In this document: one piece after another, positions 7,753-14,863 of the stretch
How positions within the stretch are numbered: position 1 is the stretch's first letter
Layout of the letters: the number at the start of each line of letters is the position of its first letter
From: GCA-020352575 sp964600365
Lineage (GTDB): Bacteria > Actinomycetota > Acidimicrobiia > Spongiisociales > JAENVV01
Direction of reading: 5' to 3'
Assembly (NCBI GenBank): GCA_964600365.1
Contig: CAZRJG010000019.1
Span: forward strand, 1-38,889
DNA: 38,889 nt
The notes under the pieces: model-generated
The model's input: only the letters and a program-made list of their open reading frames with translations
The model's database searches: none
Told to the model about the DNA's origin: nothing
Program-made: the position numbers and the translations under genes

Positions 7753-9072
7753 ATGAACGAAGAACGCCCCACCCTCGACAAGCTCACCAAGGACTACTGG
7801 CCGGCGGGCCCCATCCCCCGACCCGAGGCGCCCAGCGCCTCTTCGGCCCTCTTCGAGAAGTCGGCGCGATCGACGCGACGCATGGATCTCGTCCTCGTCG
7901 CCGTGCTCTCCCTCATCCTGGGGGCGGGCGGGACCGCAGCCGGACTGCTCGGCACGGACCTCCTGCAAGATCGGATCACCGAGCGCGCCGAAGAAGTCGT
8001 CAACGCCGCGCTTGAGGACTTCGAGCCGCCGACCGACGTCGTGACCCTCTCCCCAGCAGCCACCGACGGGGCGGGCGACTCCATGCAGTTGCCCTTCAAC
8101 GACGAGCAACTCGACTCTGACCTCGGCGCGATCGTCGCCGAAGCACTTCCCTCGGTCGTCCGCGTGGTCGTCTCCACTGAGATCACCGGCCCGGACGGAC
8201 CCGTCTTCGAGCCGATTGGGACTGGCTCTGGCATCGGCCTCACCAATCAGGGCCACCTGCTCACGAACAACCATGTCATCGATGAAGCCGACCTCATCCA
8301 GATCGAGCTCGTCGACGGACGCGTGTACGAGGCCGAGTTGGTCGGTACCGACGGACTCACCGACGTCGCCGTGATCAAGGTGGCCCCCGGACTCATCCCT
8401 CCCATAGCCCTCGGCGCATCCGACAGCGTCTCGATCGGCGACCGGGCGATCGCCGTCGGCAACCCGCTCGGACTCGAAGGCGGCCCGTCAGTCACCGTTG
8501 GGATCATCTCGGCATTCGGGCGCCAGCTCGACATCGTCACCCGCACCGCGCCGCTTCAAGGCCTCATCCAGACCGACGCACCCATCTCTGGCGGCTCGTC
8601 GGGCGGCGCCCTGCTCGACGCCGAAGGTCGACTCATCGGCATCACGACGGCCAAGAGCGTCGGCGAATCCGCGGAGGGGCTCGGCTTCGCCATCCCCATC
8701 GACCTCGCCATCGGCATCGCCACAGACCTCATCGAGTCCGGGTCGATCGACCACCCGTTCCTCGGCATCCTCGGTGCCACCGCCTACGTGGAGCTCGCCG
8801 ACGGCGCCTCCCAACCGGCCGGCGCCCGCATCGTGCGGATCCTCGGCACGGAGGCCGACGACCCGATCGAGCAGTCCGCCTTCGGCACTGCCGGCGCAGC
8901 CATCGACGACGTCATCGTGGCGGTGAACGGGGAACGCGTTCAGACCATGAACCAACTCGCCACCCTCATGCGGTTCTACCGTGCAGGGGACGTGATCACG
9001 GTGACCGTGGTCCGCGACGGCGAGCAGGTCGACCTCGAGGTCGAGCTCGCATCCCGACCCGAGGGAACATGA
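7753..9072 (+). CDS. HtrA/DegP-like membrane-anchored serine protease with PDZ domain
   Basis: A 439-residue trypsin-fold protease. Residues 1-45 are cytoplasmic, one membrane anchor covers about 46-68, a short extracytoplasmic stalk follows (70-115), then the protease domain (about 125-325) and one PDZ domain (about 340-435). The catalytic triad is visible: His174 (TNNHVI), Asp204 (LTDVAVI) and Ser283 (GGSSGGAL). Proteins of this type (mycobacterial PepD/HtrA) degrade or refold damaged envelope proteins. The stop overlaps the start of the downstream metalloprotease gene in ATGA, so two different proteases are made from one message. It is annotated as HtrA-like because the precise paralogue cannot be told. 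Confidence 0.94.
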   Translation: MNEERPTLDKLTKDYWPAGPIPRPEAPSASSALFEKSARSTRRMDLVLVAVLSLILGAGGTAAGLLGTDLLQDRITERAEEVVNAALEDFEPPTDVVTLSPAATDGAGDSMQLPFNDEQLDSDLGAIVAEALPSVVRVVVSTEITGPDGPVFEPIGTGSGIGLTNQGHLLTNNHVIDEADLIQIELVDGRVYEAELVGTDGLTDVAVIKVAPGLIPPIALGASDSVSIGDRAIAVGNPLGLEGGPSVTVGIISAFGRQLDIVTRTAPLQGLIQTDAPISGGSSGGALLDAEGRLIGITTAKSVGESAEGLGFAIPIDLAIGIATDLIESGSIDHPFLGILGATAYVELADGASQPAGARIVRILGTEADDPIEQSAFGTAGAAIDDVIVAVNGERVQTMNQLATLMRFYRAGDVITVTVVRDGEQVDLEVELASRPEGT

Positions 9073-10139
9073 CAGACAACATCTTCGAACGACTCTTCGA
9101 GCTCTTCAACCAGCCCGGATCGGTGAACTGGGCGCTCGCCGAGGAGCTCAGTTCCAGCCTCGCCGGCGAGGCCCAACCGGTGGACCCCTGGCTCGCCGAT
9201 GAGTACCTCGAGCTCGGATCGGTGGCGATCCTGCAGACCGAGGCCATCGACATCCTCCCTTCACTCTCCGGAGAGAAGATCGATCCGGTGGATCGCGCCG
9301 TGTGGGCGAAGGACAACCTCCGCTCGTTCGACTACCTCGCCGAGACCCTCGGCGGCGGAATGGGGGCCGCCGCAGGACCACTCCAGCCGCTCATCTCGGC
9401 GATGGTCGGCATGCAGGTCGGCTCACTCGTCGGCACGCTCTCGCACCACGCCCTCGGCGGGTTCGACGTCGGCCTCCTCGCCATCGCCCCACGCGGCTAC
9501 CTGATCGTCCCCTCGATCGAGGGATTCACGAAGTCCCATGAAGTCGACGCGAAACAGGTACGCCTGTGGGCAGCGCTCCACGAGGCAATGCACCTGCGGA
9601 TCTCCCGCCACTCCTGGCTGGGCGAGCGGTACTCCGAGTTGCTCCGTTCATGGATGGAGGGGATCGAGTTCGACGCGCAGGGACTCATCGGCAACCTGCA
9701 GGGCATGACCGACCCCACCGCCATGCAGGAGGCGATGGAAGGGCTCGGCGACCTGCCGTCGCTCCTCGGAGACTCCGCCAACCAAGCCGACCGGGACGAC
9801 GCCGTGGCGCTCCTTGCCCTCGTCGGCGGGCTCCGTCGTCACCTCATGGAGGACTTCCGCTCCTGGCTCCCCGACCTCGATCGGATCCGTCTCGGCCTCG
9901 AACGACGGAGCGACGAGCCCGACGCCCACGCTGCCATGGCCATCGCCCTTCCCGACCACGGCCAGGTCGTGGATGCGGCGGCCTTCTGCGCCGAGGTGGA
10001 GCGCCGTTGGGGCCGTGAGACCCTTGGCAGGGTCATCGCCACGCCTGGAACACTCCCCACAGCTCGCGAGCTCACCGACCCCGTCGGATGGGCGGCGCGG
10101 GTCCTCCTCGACGACGGGTCGTTCGACCTCGGGGAGTGA
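9069..10139 (+). CDS. Zincin_2 (DUF2342) family zinc metalloprotease-like protein
   Basis: A 356-residue protein with the zinc-protease motif HEAMH at 171-175, preceded by a helix with LWAAL, and a glycine-rich stretch GGGMGAAAGPLQPLIS at 95-110. These features match the actinobacterial Zincin_2 family, sometimes labelled coenzyme F420 biosynthesis-associated because of genomic co-occurrence. No signal peptide is apparent, so it is likely cytoplasmic or membrane-associated through the hydrophobic stretch at 100-125. The substrate of this family is unknown to me. It overlaps htrA by ATGA and precedes tatA by 40 nt. Confidence 0.88.
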   Translation: MTDNIFERLFELFNQPGSVNWALAEELSSSLAGEAQPVDPWLADEYLELGSVAILQTEAIDILPSLSGEKIDPVDRAVWAKDNLRSFDYLAETLGGGMGAAAGPLQPLISAMVGMQVGSLVGTLSHHALGGFDVGLLAIAPRGYLIVPSIEGFTKSHEVDAKQVRLWAALHEAMHLRISRHSWLGERYSELLRSWMEGIEFDAQGLIGNLQGMTDPTAMQEAMEGLGDLPSLLGDSANQADRDDAVALLALVGGLRRHLMEDFRSWLPDLDRIRLGLERRSDEPDAHAAMAIALPDHGQVVDAAAFCAEVERRWGRETLGRVIATPGTLPTARELTDPVGWAARVLLDDGSFDLGE

Positions 10140-10145
10140 CCCGTT

Positions 10146-10160
10146 GGCCCATGTCGGGCC
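10146..10160 (+). terminator. Small hairpin after the metalloprotease gene
   Basis: GGCCC-ATGTC-GGGCC lies between the metalloprotease stop and the tatA -10 box. The arms are only 5 bp and no U-run follows, so termination is uncertain. Confidence 0.25.
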
Positions 10161-10166
10161 GGTCAC

Positions 10167-10172
10167 TACAGT
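10167..10172 (+). promoter_or_regulatory. -10 box TACAGT of tatA, leaderless arrangement
   Basis: TACAGT ends 7 nt before the ATG at 10180, with no ribosome site in between. Confidence 0.55.
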
Positions 10173-10179
10173 GCGGTCG

Positions 10180-10374
10180 ATGTTCGGACTCCGACCCACA
10201 GAACTCTTGATCATCCTGGCGATCATCCTCGTGCTCTTCGGGGCGAGGAAGCTCCCGGGCCTTGCTCGTTCCCTCGGCTCTTCGGCCAAGGAATTCCGCA
10301 AGGGACTCGAAGAAGGCGATCAGGCCTCCCTCGAGCAGGGCGAGCAGGAGAAGAACGAGACCGGCCAGTCCTGA
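10180..10374 (+). CDS. tatA: Sec-independent (Tat) translocase subunit TatA
   Basis: A 64-residue TatA/TatE family protein. It has a short periplasmic start MFGLRPTE, one membrane helix (about 8-21), the hinge FGARKLPGLARSLG (20-33) with the conserved phenylalanine-glycine, an amphipathic helix (25-45) and a charged acidic tail rich in Glu and Gln. TatA oligomers form the protein-conducting element that exports folded proteins recruited by TatBC. No tatB or tatC is in the window, so this gene stands alone, as is common in actinobacteria. Confidence 0.94.
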   Translation: MFGLRPTELLIILAIILVLFGARKLPGLARSLGSSAKEFRKGLEEGDQASLEQGEQEKNETGQS

Positions 10375-10423
10375 CGCAGCGAAGGGCGGGGGTGCTCGTC
10401 CTCGACCTGCGTGTGGGTTGGCC

Positions 10424-10885
10424 TCAGTCGATCGCCGCGAGCGCTGTCGCGTAGTCGTCGAACGAGCGCGCGTCCCCGAGCGACTCGGTCGCGATCACAT
10501 CCCTGACGATGCCGTCGGCGTCGAGCACATAGGTCGCCCGCGTCGCCACCCCCAACTGCTCGTTGAAGCAGCCGTAGGCCGCCGTCACCTCTCCATGGGG
10601 CCAGAAGTCGGAGAGCACCGGGAACGCGAACCCCTCCTGCCGCACCCATTCCTCATGCGTGGAGCGGGCGTGGGTGGTGATGACCACCACGTTGGCGTCG
10701 AGTGACTCCAGCTGGGACATGTTGTCCCGGATCGCACACGTCTCACCGTCGCAGATCCTCGTGAAGGGAAACGGGATGAAGACCACGAGTGACTTCCTCC
10801 CCCTGAGGGAGTCGCTGTGGAACATCGCCCGGTCCACGTTGGGGAGGTGGAAGGACGGCGCGGGCGTGCCGATGTCGGCTGGCAT
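10424..10885 (-). CDS. AhpE-like thioredoxin-fold peroxiredoxin
   Basis: A 153-residue cytoplasmic peroxiredoxin of the AhpC/TSA family, closest in style to actinobacterial AhpE. The peroxidatic site fits PxxxTxxC: Pro38, Thr42 and Cys45 in PFPFTRIC. A second cysteine, Cys50, lies five residues on and could be a nearby resolving cysteine. It would reduce hydrogen peroxide or organic peroxides. The ATG at 10885 has GAGGAG 6 nt upstream; a GTG 18 nt earlier is possible but lacks a ribosome site. It is convergent with tatA across a 49-nt gap. Confidence 0.93.
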   Translation of the reverse strand: MPADIGTPAPSFHLPNVDRAMFHSDSLRGRKSLVVFIPFPFTRICDGETCAIRDNMSQLESLDANVVVITTHARSTHEEWVRQEGFAFPVLSDFWPHGEVTAAYGCFNEQLGVATRATYVLDADGIVRDVIATESLGDARSFDDYATALAAID

Positions 10886-10913
10886 GGATCGCTCCTCGAT
10901 CACGGTCGGGGCG

Positions 10914-10919
10914 AGGCTA
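10914..10919 (-). promoter_or_regulatory. Putative -10 box TAGCCT of the peroxiredoxin gene
   Basis: On the minus strand TAGCCT lies 28 nt before the ATG at 10885. This leaves a short leader carrying the GAGGAG ribosome site, unlike the leaderless neighbours. Confidence 0.45.
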
Positions 10920-10933
10920 TTTCCGGCCCGTGG

Positions 10934-11995
10934 TTACGCGCGCGCCGCGTCCTCGACTGCCCGGTCGAATCGCTCGATGACGTCACTCCACGACCACTCG
11001 GCTTCCACGAAGGCCTTCCCGGAGGCCCCCATGTCGGCGGCATGGTTCGGATCAGAGAGCGCGATGACTGCGTCTGTGATCGCCCTGCGGCTGGATGCGA
11101 CGTACCCAGTCGCTCCGGGCCGCAGGGTCTCTGGTGCGCCTCCTGAGTTCCCGGCGATGACGGGGAGGCCGGCCGCCGCCGCCTCCAGGAAGACGATGCC
11201 GAGCCCCTCCCAGTCCAGTCCCAGGAGACGCGTCCTGCACGGTTGGGCGAAGACGTCGGCACCACCGAGCACGGCCCGGACCTCATCGTCGTCCAACCCC
11301 GAGCGCACCTCGAGTTCGACGCCCCTTCGCGCGGCGCGACGTTCGAGCGCCCGACGCTGTGGGCCATCCCCAACGAGCAGGAGTCGCCCCTCCCACACCG
11401 GCACCCGCGCGAGTGCGTCGATGAGCCGGTCGTACCCCTTGCGCGGGACCAGTCGGCCCACCGAGACGATCGTGGGGGTCCCGGCGCCACGGGCGACGGA
11501 GGCCCCTTCGCCCATCTCCACGCCAACGCCCAGTCGAAGGGCATCCCTCCCCGACAACCGCTCGACCACACGCCGGGTGTGCTCGGAGACCGCCAGCACC
11601 ATCGCAGCCTCCCGGAGGCTCCGTCGCAGATGTGAGCGGACCACCGGGATGGCCGCGGCGACCGAGACCTCGGCGCCATGGCAGAGGACCATGTACGGAC
11701 GCCCCGTGCGGTCAGCGACCGACGGTCCGAGGAGCGCGGGCGGATGGGGGGCCCCGAACCAGACGAGGTCGGCGTCCCAGGACTGCACCTCGTCGGCAAT
11801 CCGACGCGCGGTGCCCCTGGTGGGCCACATGAAGCCATCGGGGTTCCGCACCTCCCGACCGCCACCTTCGGCGCCGGGGTGGGCGGGGGCGAGCACCCGC
11901 ATGTCGTGGGAGGTTCGATCGACGAGACCCCGCAGGTAGGTCTGGATGCCACCGACGTCGGGCGGCCAGTCGTTGGTGACGAGGAGGACCCGCAC
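10934..11995 (-). CDS. GT4 family glycosyltransferase, PimB'-like mannosyltransferase
   Basis: A 353-residue GT-B fold glycosyltransferase. The N-terminus MRVLLVTNDWPPDVGGIQTY is typical of the acceptor-binding domain of mycobacterial PimB' and related enzymes. The C-terminal nucleotide-sugar domain shows SVGRLVPRKGYDRLIDAL and the EX7E region EGLGIVFLEAAA, followed by GGAPETL. The likely reaction is transfer of mannose from GDP-mannose to a phosphatidylinositol mannoside or similar lipid at the inner face of the membrane; the exact acceptor is inferred. The GTG start at 11995 follows the stop of a 28-codon ORF by 5 nt, without its own ribosome site or -10 box, which suggests translational coupling. 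Confidence 0.9.
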   Translation of the reverse strand: MRVLLVTNDWPPDVGGIQTYLRGLVDRTSHDMRVLAPAHPGAEGGGREVRNPDGFMWPTRGTARRIADEVQSWDADLVWFGAPHPPALLGPSVADRTGRPYMVLCHGAEVSVAAAIPVVRSHLRRSLREAAMVLAVSEHTRRVVERLSGRDALRLGVGVEMGEGASVARGAGTPTIVSVGRLVPRKGYDRLIDALARVPVWEGRLLLVGDGPQRRALERRAARRGVELEVRSGLDDDEVRAVLGGADVFAQPCRTRLLGLDWEGLGIVFLEAAAAGLPVIAGNSGGAPETLRPGATGYVASSRRAITDAVIALSDPNHAADMGASGKAFVEAEWSWSDVIERFDRAVEDAARA

Positions 11996-12000
11996 CAGCG

Positions 12001-12087
12001 CTACACCGCCCGTGTGGCGACGCCGGCCGTTGCGAATGCCTCATGGCGCCCACCAAGCCCGACCTCGCTGAGGACCGTTTCCTGCAT
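12001..12087 (-). CDS. Small leader ORF (28 codons) upstream of the glycosyltransferase
   Basis: An ORF of 28 sense codons starting MQETVLSEVGLGG, with no recognisable domain or membrane segment. It is supported by a TAGCCT box exactly 7 nt before its ATG, the same leaderless layout seen at many annotated genes here, and by its stop lying 5 nt before the GTG of the glycosyltransferase. It could be a real small protein, or a leader ORF that delivers ribosomes to the next start. The frame differs from that of the glycosyltransferase, so it is not an N-terminal extension. Existence as a translated ORF is inference from layout. Confidence 0.5.
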   Translation of the reverse strand: MQETVLSEVGLGGRHEAFATAGVATRAV

Positions 12088-12094
12088 GGCTCGG

Positions 12095-12100
12095 AGGCTA
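12095..12100 (-). promoter_or_regulatory. -10 box TAGCCT of the leader ORF/glycosyltransferase, built on a stop codon
   Basis: On the minus strand TAGCCT ends 7 nt before the ATG at 12087. Its first three bases are the TAG stop of the upstream histidine phosphatase gene (12098-12100). Confidence 0.55.
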
Positions 12101-13342
12101 GAGGTCAGCGCCCACCGCAGAGGCCTCACCCAACCAGGGTGCGAGTCCGTACGCACTGAGCCGCGCGCCCGACTCGAGCACGATGAGTTCAGCCATCCCG
12201 GTGTTGGGGAGGACCGCGAGTCGGGGTTGCTCCGGCCACCCGAGGCCCATGCGGTCGAGCACATGGGCCTTGATCGCCGACCCATGCGAGACGAGGGAGA
12301 CGTCGCCACCCGTCTCGTCGAGGATCCCGTCGACGGTTCGCCGCATCCGCAGGGCGAGGTCGCCCCACGTCTCGCCATCCCCGCCCCTCGGGAGGTCGTC
12401 GCCGTGGTCGTAAATGCGCGCTGCAACCTCGGGCGAGGCTGCTCGGAGTTCGTCGAAGGTCAGGCCCTCCCACGAGCCGGGCTCGAGCTCTCGCAGTCCC
12501 TTGCGCACGCGGACATCGGGTGAGAGATGGCCCGCGGTGGCTTTCGCACGTGGAGCGTCGGACGCGTAGACGGGCCCGCCGGGGAGGAAGGACGCAAGTC
12601 GGCTGGCCTGTGCAACGCCCTCTGTGGTGAGGCCATCGCCGCCGCTCCCCTCCCACGCCCCAGTTCGATTCCCGGTCGACTCGGCATGCCGGATGAGGCG
12701 AAGTCGACGGGCGTCGCGCAGGAAGTCCGGGATATCCACGAGCTCCGGGTCGAGGTGGGAGTCGTCGTTGAACCGAGTGAGGCGAAGGCTCCCATCGGAC
12801 CGCACCTCGAAAGAGGTGATCGAGGTGTTGTGGAGGGGCGCAGTGGGGCTCATCGGCCAGCGGGTGCCGAACATCCCTGCCGTGAGACCTCCGATGACAC
12901 CGCCATGGGAGACCACGAGGACCTCATCCCCTTCGTCGTGTTCGGCAATGAGCGACGAGAGCGCCTGGTGGATGCGCTCGTGGAACTCGGAGATCGACTC
13001 ACCGTCCTCACCGATCCTGACATCCTCGCCGGCGCGCAGGCCCTCGAGGACATCGGGGTTGGCGGCGTAGGTCTCGGCGATCGGCCGACCGGCCCACCGC
13101 CCGACGTGGATCTCGCGCCATCTCGCATCCACCTCGACGGCGTGGGGGATCCGGGCCGACGTCTCGAGGACACGCTCGATGTCCGATGAGAGCACCCGGG
13201 TGAACCGGCGGCCCTCGAGTCGCTCGCCCAAGCGACTCGCCTGTACGCGACCATTCGGGTTCAGGCCCCTGCCTCCCCACCCCTGCCACACCCGCTCAGC
13301 GTTGTCGGGCGTCTGGCCGTGCCGGACGAAGTGGAGGCGCAT
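12098..13342 (-). CDS. Tandem histidine phosphatase (phosphoglycerate mutase-like) protein
   Basis: A 414-residue protein made of two histidine-phosphatase-superfamily domains in a row. Domain 1 (about 1-205) opens with HFVRHGQT, with phospho-acceptor His8, and has a second-histidine motif VVSHGGVIGG. Domain 2 (about 214-400) opens with LIRHAEST, His219, and has LVSHGSAIKAH. Both therefore keep the two catalytic histidines. The usual single-domain length is about 200 residues, so this is an internal duplication or fusion. Substrates of such proteins range from phosphoglycerates to sugar phosphates and nucleotides and cannot be told here. The ATG at 13342 is fixed by a TACCCT box 7 nt upstream. 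Confidence 0.88.
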   Translation of the reverse strand: MRLHFVRHGQTPDNAERVWQGWGGRGLNPNGRVQASRLGERLEGRRFTRVLSSDIERVLETSARIPHAVEVDARWREIHVGRWAGRPIAETYAANPDVLEGLRAGEDVRIGEDGESISEFHERIHQALSSLIAEHDEGDEVLVVSHGGVIGGLTAGMFGTRWPMSPTAPLHNTSITSFEVRSDGSLRLTRFNDDSHLDPELVDIPDFLRDARRLRLIRHAESTGNRTGAWEGSGGDGLTTEGVAQASRLASFLPGGPVYASDAPRAKATAGHLSPDVRVRKGLRELEPGSWEGLTFDELRAASPEVAARIYDHGDDLPRGGDGETWGDLALRMRRTVDGILDETGGDVSLVSHGSAIKAHVLDRMGLGWPEQPRLAVLPNTGMAELIVLESGARLSAYGLAPWLGEASAVGADL

Positions 13343-13349
13343 CGACGGG

Positions 13350-13355
13350 AGGGTA
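13350..13355 (-). promoter_or_regulatory. -10 box TACCCT of the tandem phosphatase gene, leaderless arrangement
   Basis: On the minus strand TACCCT ends 7 nt before the ATG at 13342, with no ribosome site. Confidence 0.6.
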
Positions 13356-13386
13356 GGTCGAGTCCGGGCCTCGGCGACAAGCGTCG

Positions 13387-14841
13387 TCAGTCCGCCTCGA
13401 ACCGTGAGGCAAACCGTTCTCGCAACACCGCCTTCTGGACCTTGCCCATGGTGTTCCTGGGGAGTTCGGCCAGGCGCTCGATCGCCTTCGGAATCTTGTA
13501 CGAGCTCAACCTGGTTCGGCAGGCCTCGACGACCTCGTCGTCGCCGGCGTCACCAACGACGACCGCGACCACCGCCTCGCCGAAGTCGGCGTGGGGAACC
13601 CCGATGACTGCGCTCTCCATCACACCCTCGACGCGGTCGATGACGTCCTCGACCTCCTTGGGGTACACGTTGAGGCCACCACTGATGACCATGTCGGAGG
13701 TACGCCCGACGATCTCGTGGTAGCCGTCGCCATCACGCACGGCGAGGTCGCCCGTCACGAACCAGCCGTCGTCGGTCCGGGAGGCGGCGGTTGCATCGGG
13801 ACGGCACCAGTAGCCGGGGGAGACCGTGGGCCCTCGGACCTCCAGCACACCCACCTCACCTGCGCCTGCGAGGGTCCCCTCCTCCGATCGCACCCTTGCC
13901 AAGAGACCCGGGAGGGGGACTCCGACCGAACCCGGTCGCCGCTCACCCTCGAGGGGGTTCGAGAGCGCCATCTGGATCTCGGTCATGCCGTACCGCTCGA
14001 GGATCCGATGGCCGGTGCGCTCCTCCCACTCGCGGTGTGTGGCAGCGAGCAACGGTGCAGACCCCGACGTGAAGAGTCGCATGTGGCGAACCAGGTCTTC
14101 ATCGAGTCGCTGCTCGGCGAGGAGCCTCGTGTAGAAGGTCGGAACACCCATGAGCACCGTGGCCGCACCGATGTGCTCCACCACCGCATCGGTGCTGAAC
14201 CGCCCGCCAAGGAGCACGGTCCCCCCGGTGAGCAAGAAGGGGTGGATTGCGACGAACAACCCGTGGACGTGGTGGAGCGGCAGGAGGTGGAGGATGGTGT
14301 CCGCCCCTGAGATCCCCCACGCCCAGACCAGTGCATCGGCATTCGCGAGCAGGTTGCCGTGAGTGGTCATAGAGCCCTTGGGGCGACCGGTCGTGCCTGA
14401 CGTGTAGAGCAGGCATGCGAGGTCGTCACTCCCCGGGATGTGATGGGGTGCGGGGCCGGATCCCAGCTCACCGACCCCGACCACGGGAACGGAGTCCATG
14501 GAGGGCGCCGGGTCGGCCGATGGCACGACGACGATCGTGGGCTCGGCGTCACCCACGAGCCATGCCAGTTCGTCGGAGGTGGCAGCCGGCGACACCGGAT
14601 TGAGCACCGCGCCCGATCGCAGGGCGGCGAGGTGGAGGACGAGCGACTCCCAATCGGGACCCATCACCGCGGTCACACGGTCGCCGGGGCGGACCCCGCG
14701 TGCGACGAGTCCACCCGCCCATCGCTCGGCGGCCTCGCGCAACTCCGCGTAGGTCCACTCGGTGCCCTCGGCGAGGGATACGAGGGCGAGGGCGTCGGGG
14801 GTCCGCTGGGCCTGCTCGAGGAATCGGGCTATCACCGTCAC
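13387..14841 (-). CDS. AMP-dependent acyl-CoA ligase, malonyl-CoA synthetase (MatB)-like
   Basis: A 484-residue adenylate-forming enzyme. Motifs are the P-loop LLYTSGTTGRPKGSM, the segment LERYGMTEIQ (A5), the A7 motif DGWFVTGDLA, the A8 region IVGRTSDMVISGGLNVYPKEVE, and the C-terminal catalytic lysine in LPRNTMGKVQK. Its compact length and the RYGMTE spelling resemble malonyl-CoA synthetases, but a general short or medium acyl-CoA ligase is also possible. It differs clearly from the longer synthetase at 4013-5881. The GTG at 14841 is chosen because TACGAT lies 7 nt before it and the open frame upstream is antisense to the next gene. Confidence 0.88.
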   Translation of the reverse strand: MTVIARFLEQAQRTPDALALVSLAEGTEWTYAELREAAERWAGGLVARGVRPGDRVTAVMGPDWESLVLHLAALRSGAVLNPVSPAATSDELAWLVGDAEPTIVVVPSADPAPSMDSVPVVGVGELGSGPAPHHIPGSDDLACLLYTSGTTGRPKGSMTTHGNLLANADALVWAWGISGADTILHLLPLHHVHGLFVAIHPFLLTGGTVLLGGRFSTDAVVEHIGAATVLMGVPTFYTRLLAEQRLDEDLVRHMRLFTSGSAPLLAATHREWEERTGHRILERYGMTEIQMALSNPLEGERRPGSVGVPLPGLLARVRSEEGTLAGAGEVGVLEVRGPTVSPGYWCRPDATAASRTDDGWFVTGDLAVRDGDGYHEIVGRTSDMVISGGLNVYPKEVEDVIDRVEGVMESAVIGVPHADFGEAVVAVVVGDAGDDEVVEACRTRLSSYKIPKAIERLAELPRNTMGKVQKAVLRERFASRFEAD

Positions 14842-14848
14842 GCCCAGG

Positions 14849-14854
14849 ATCGTA
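14849..14854 (-). promoter_or_regulatory. -10 box TACGAT of the acyl-CoA ligase gene, leaderless GTG start
   Basis: On the minus strand TACGAT ends 7 nt before the GTG at 14841. It lies between the stop of the EamA gene (14864) and this start. Confidence 0.6.
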
Positions 14855-14863
14855 GGGACGCGC

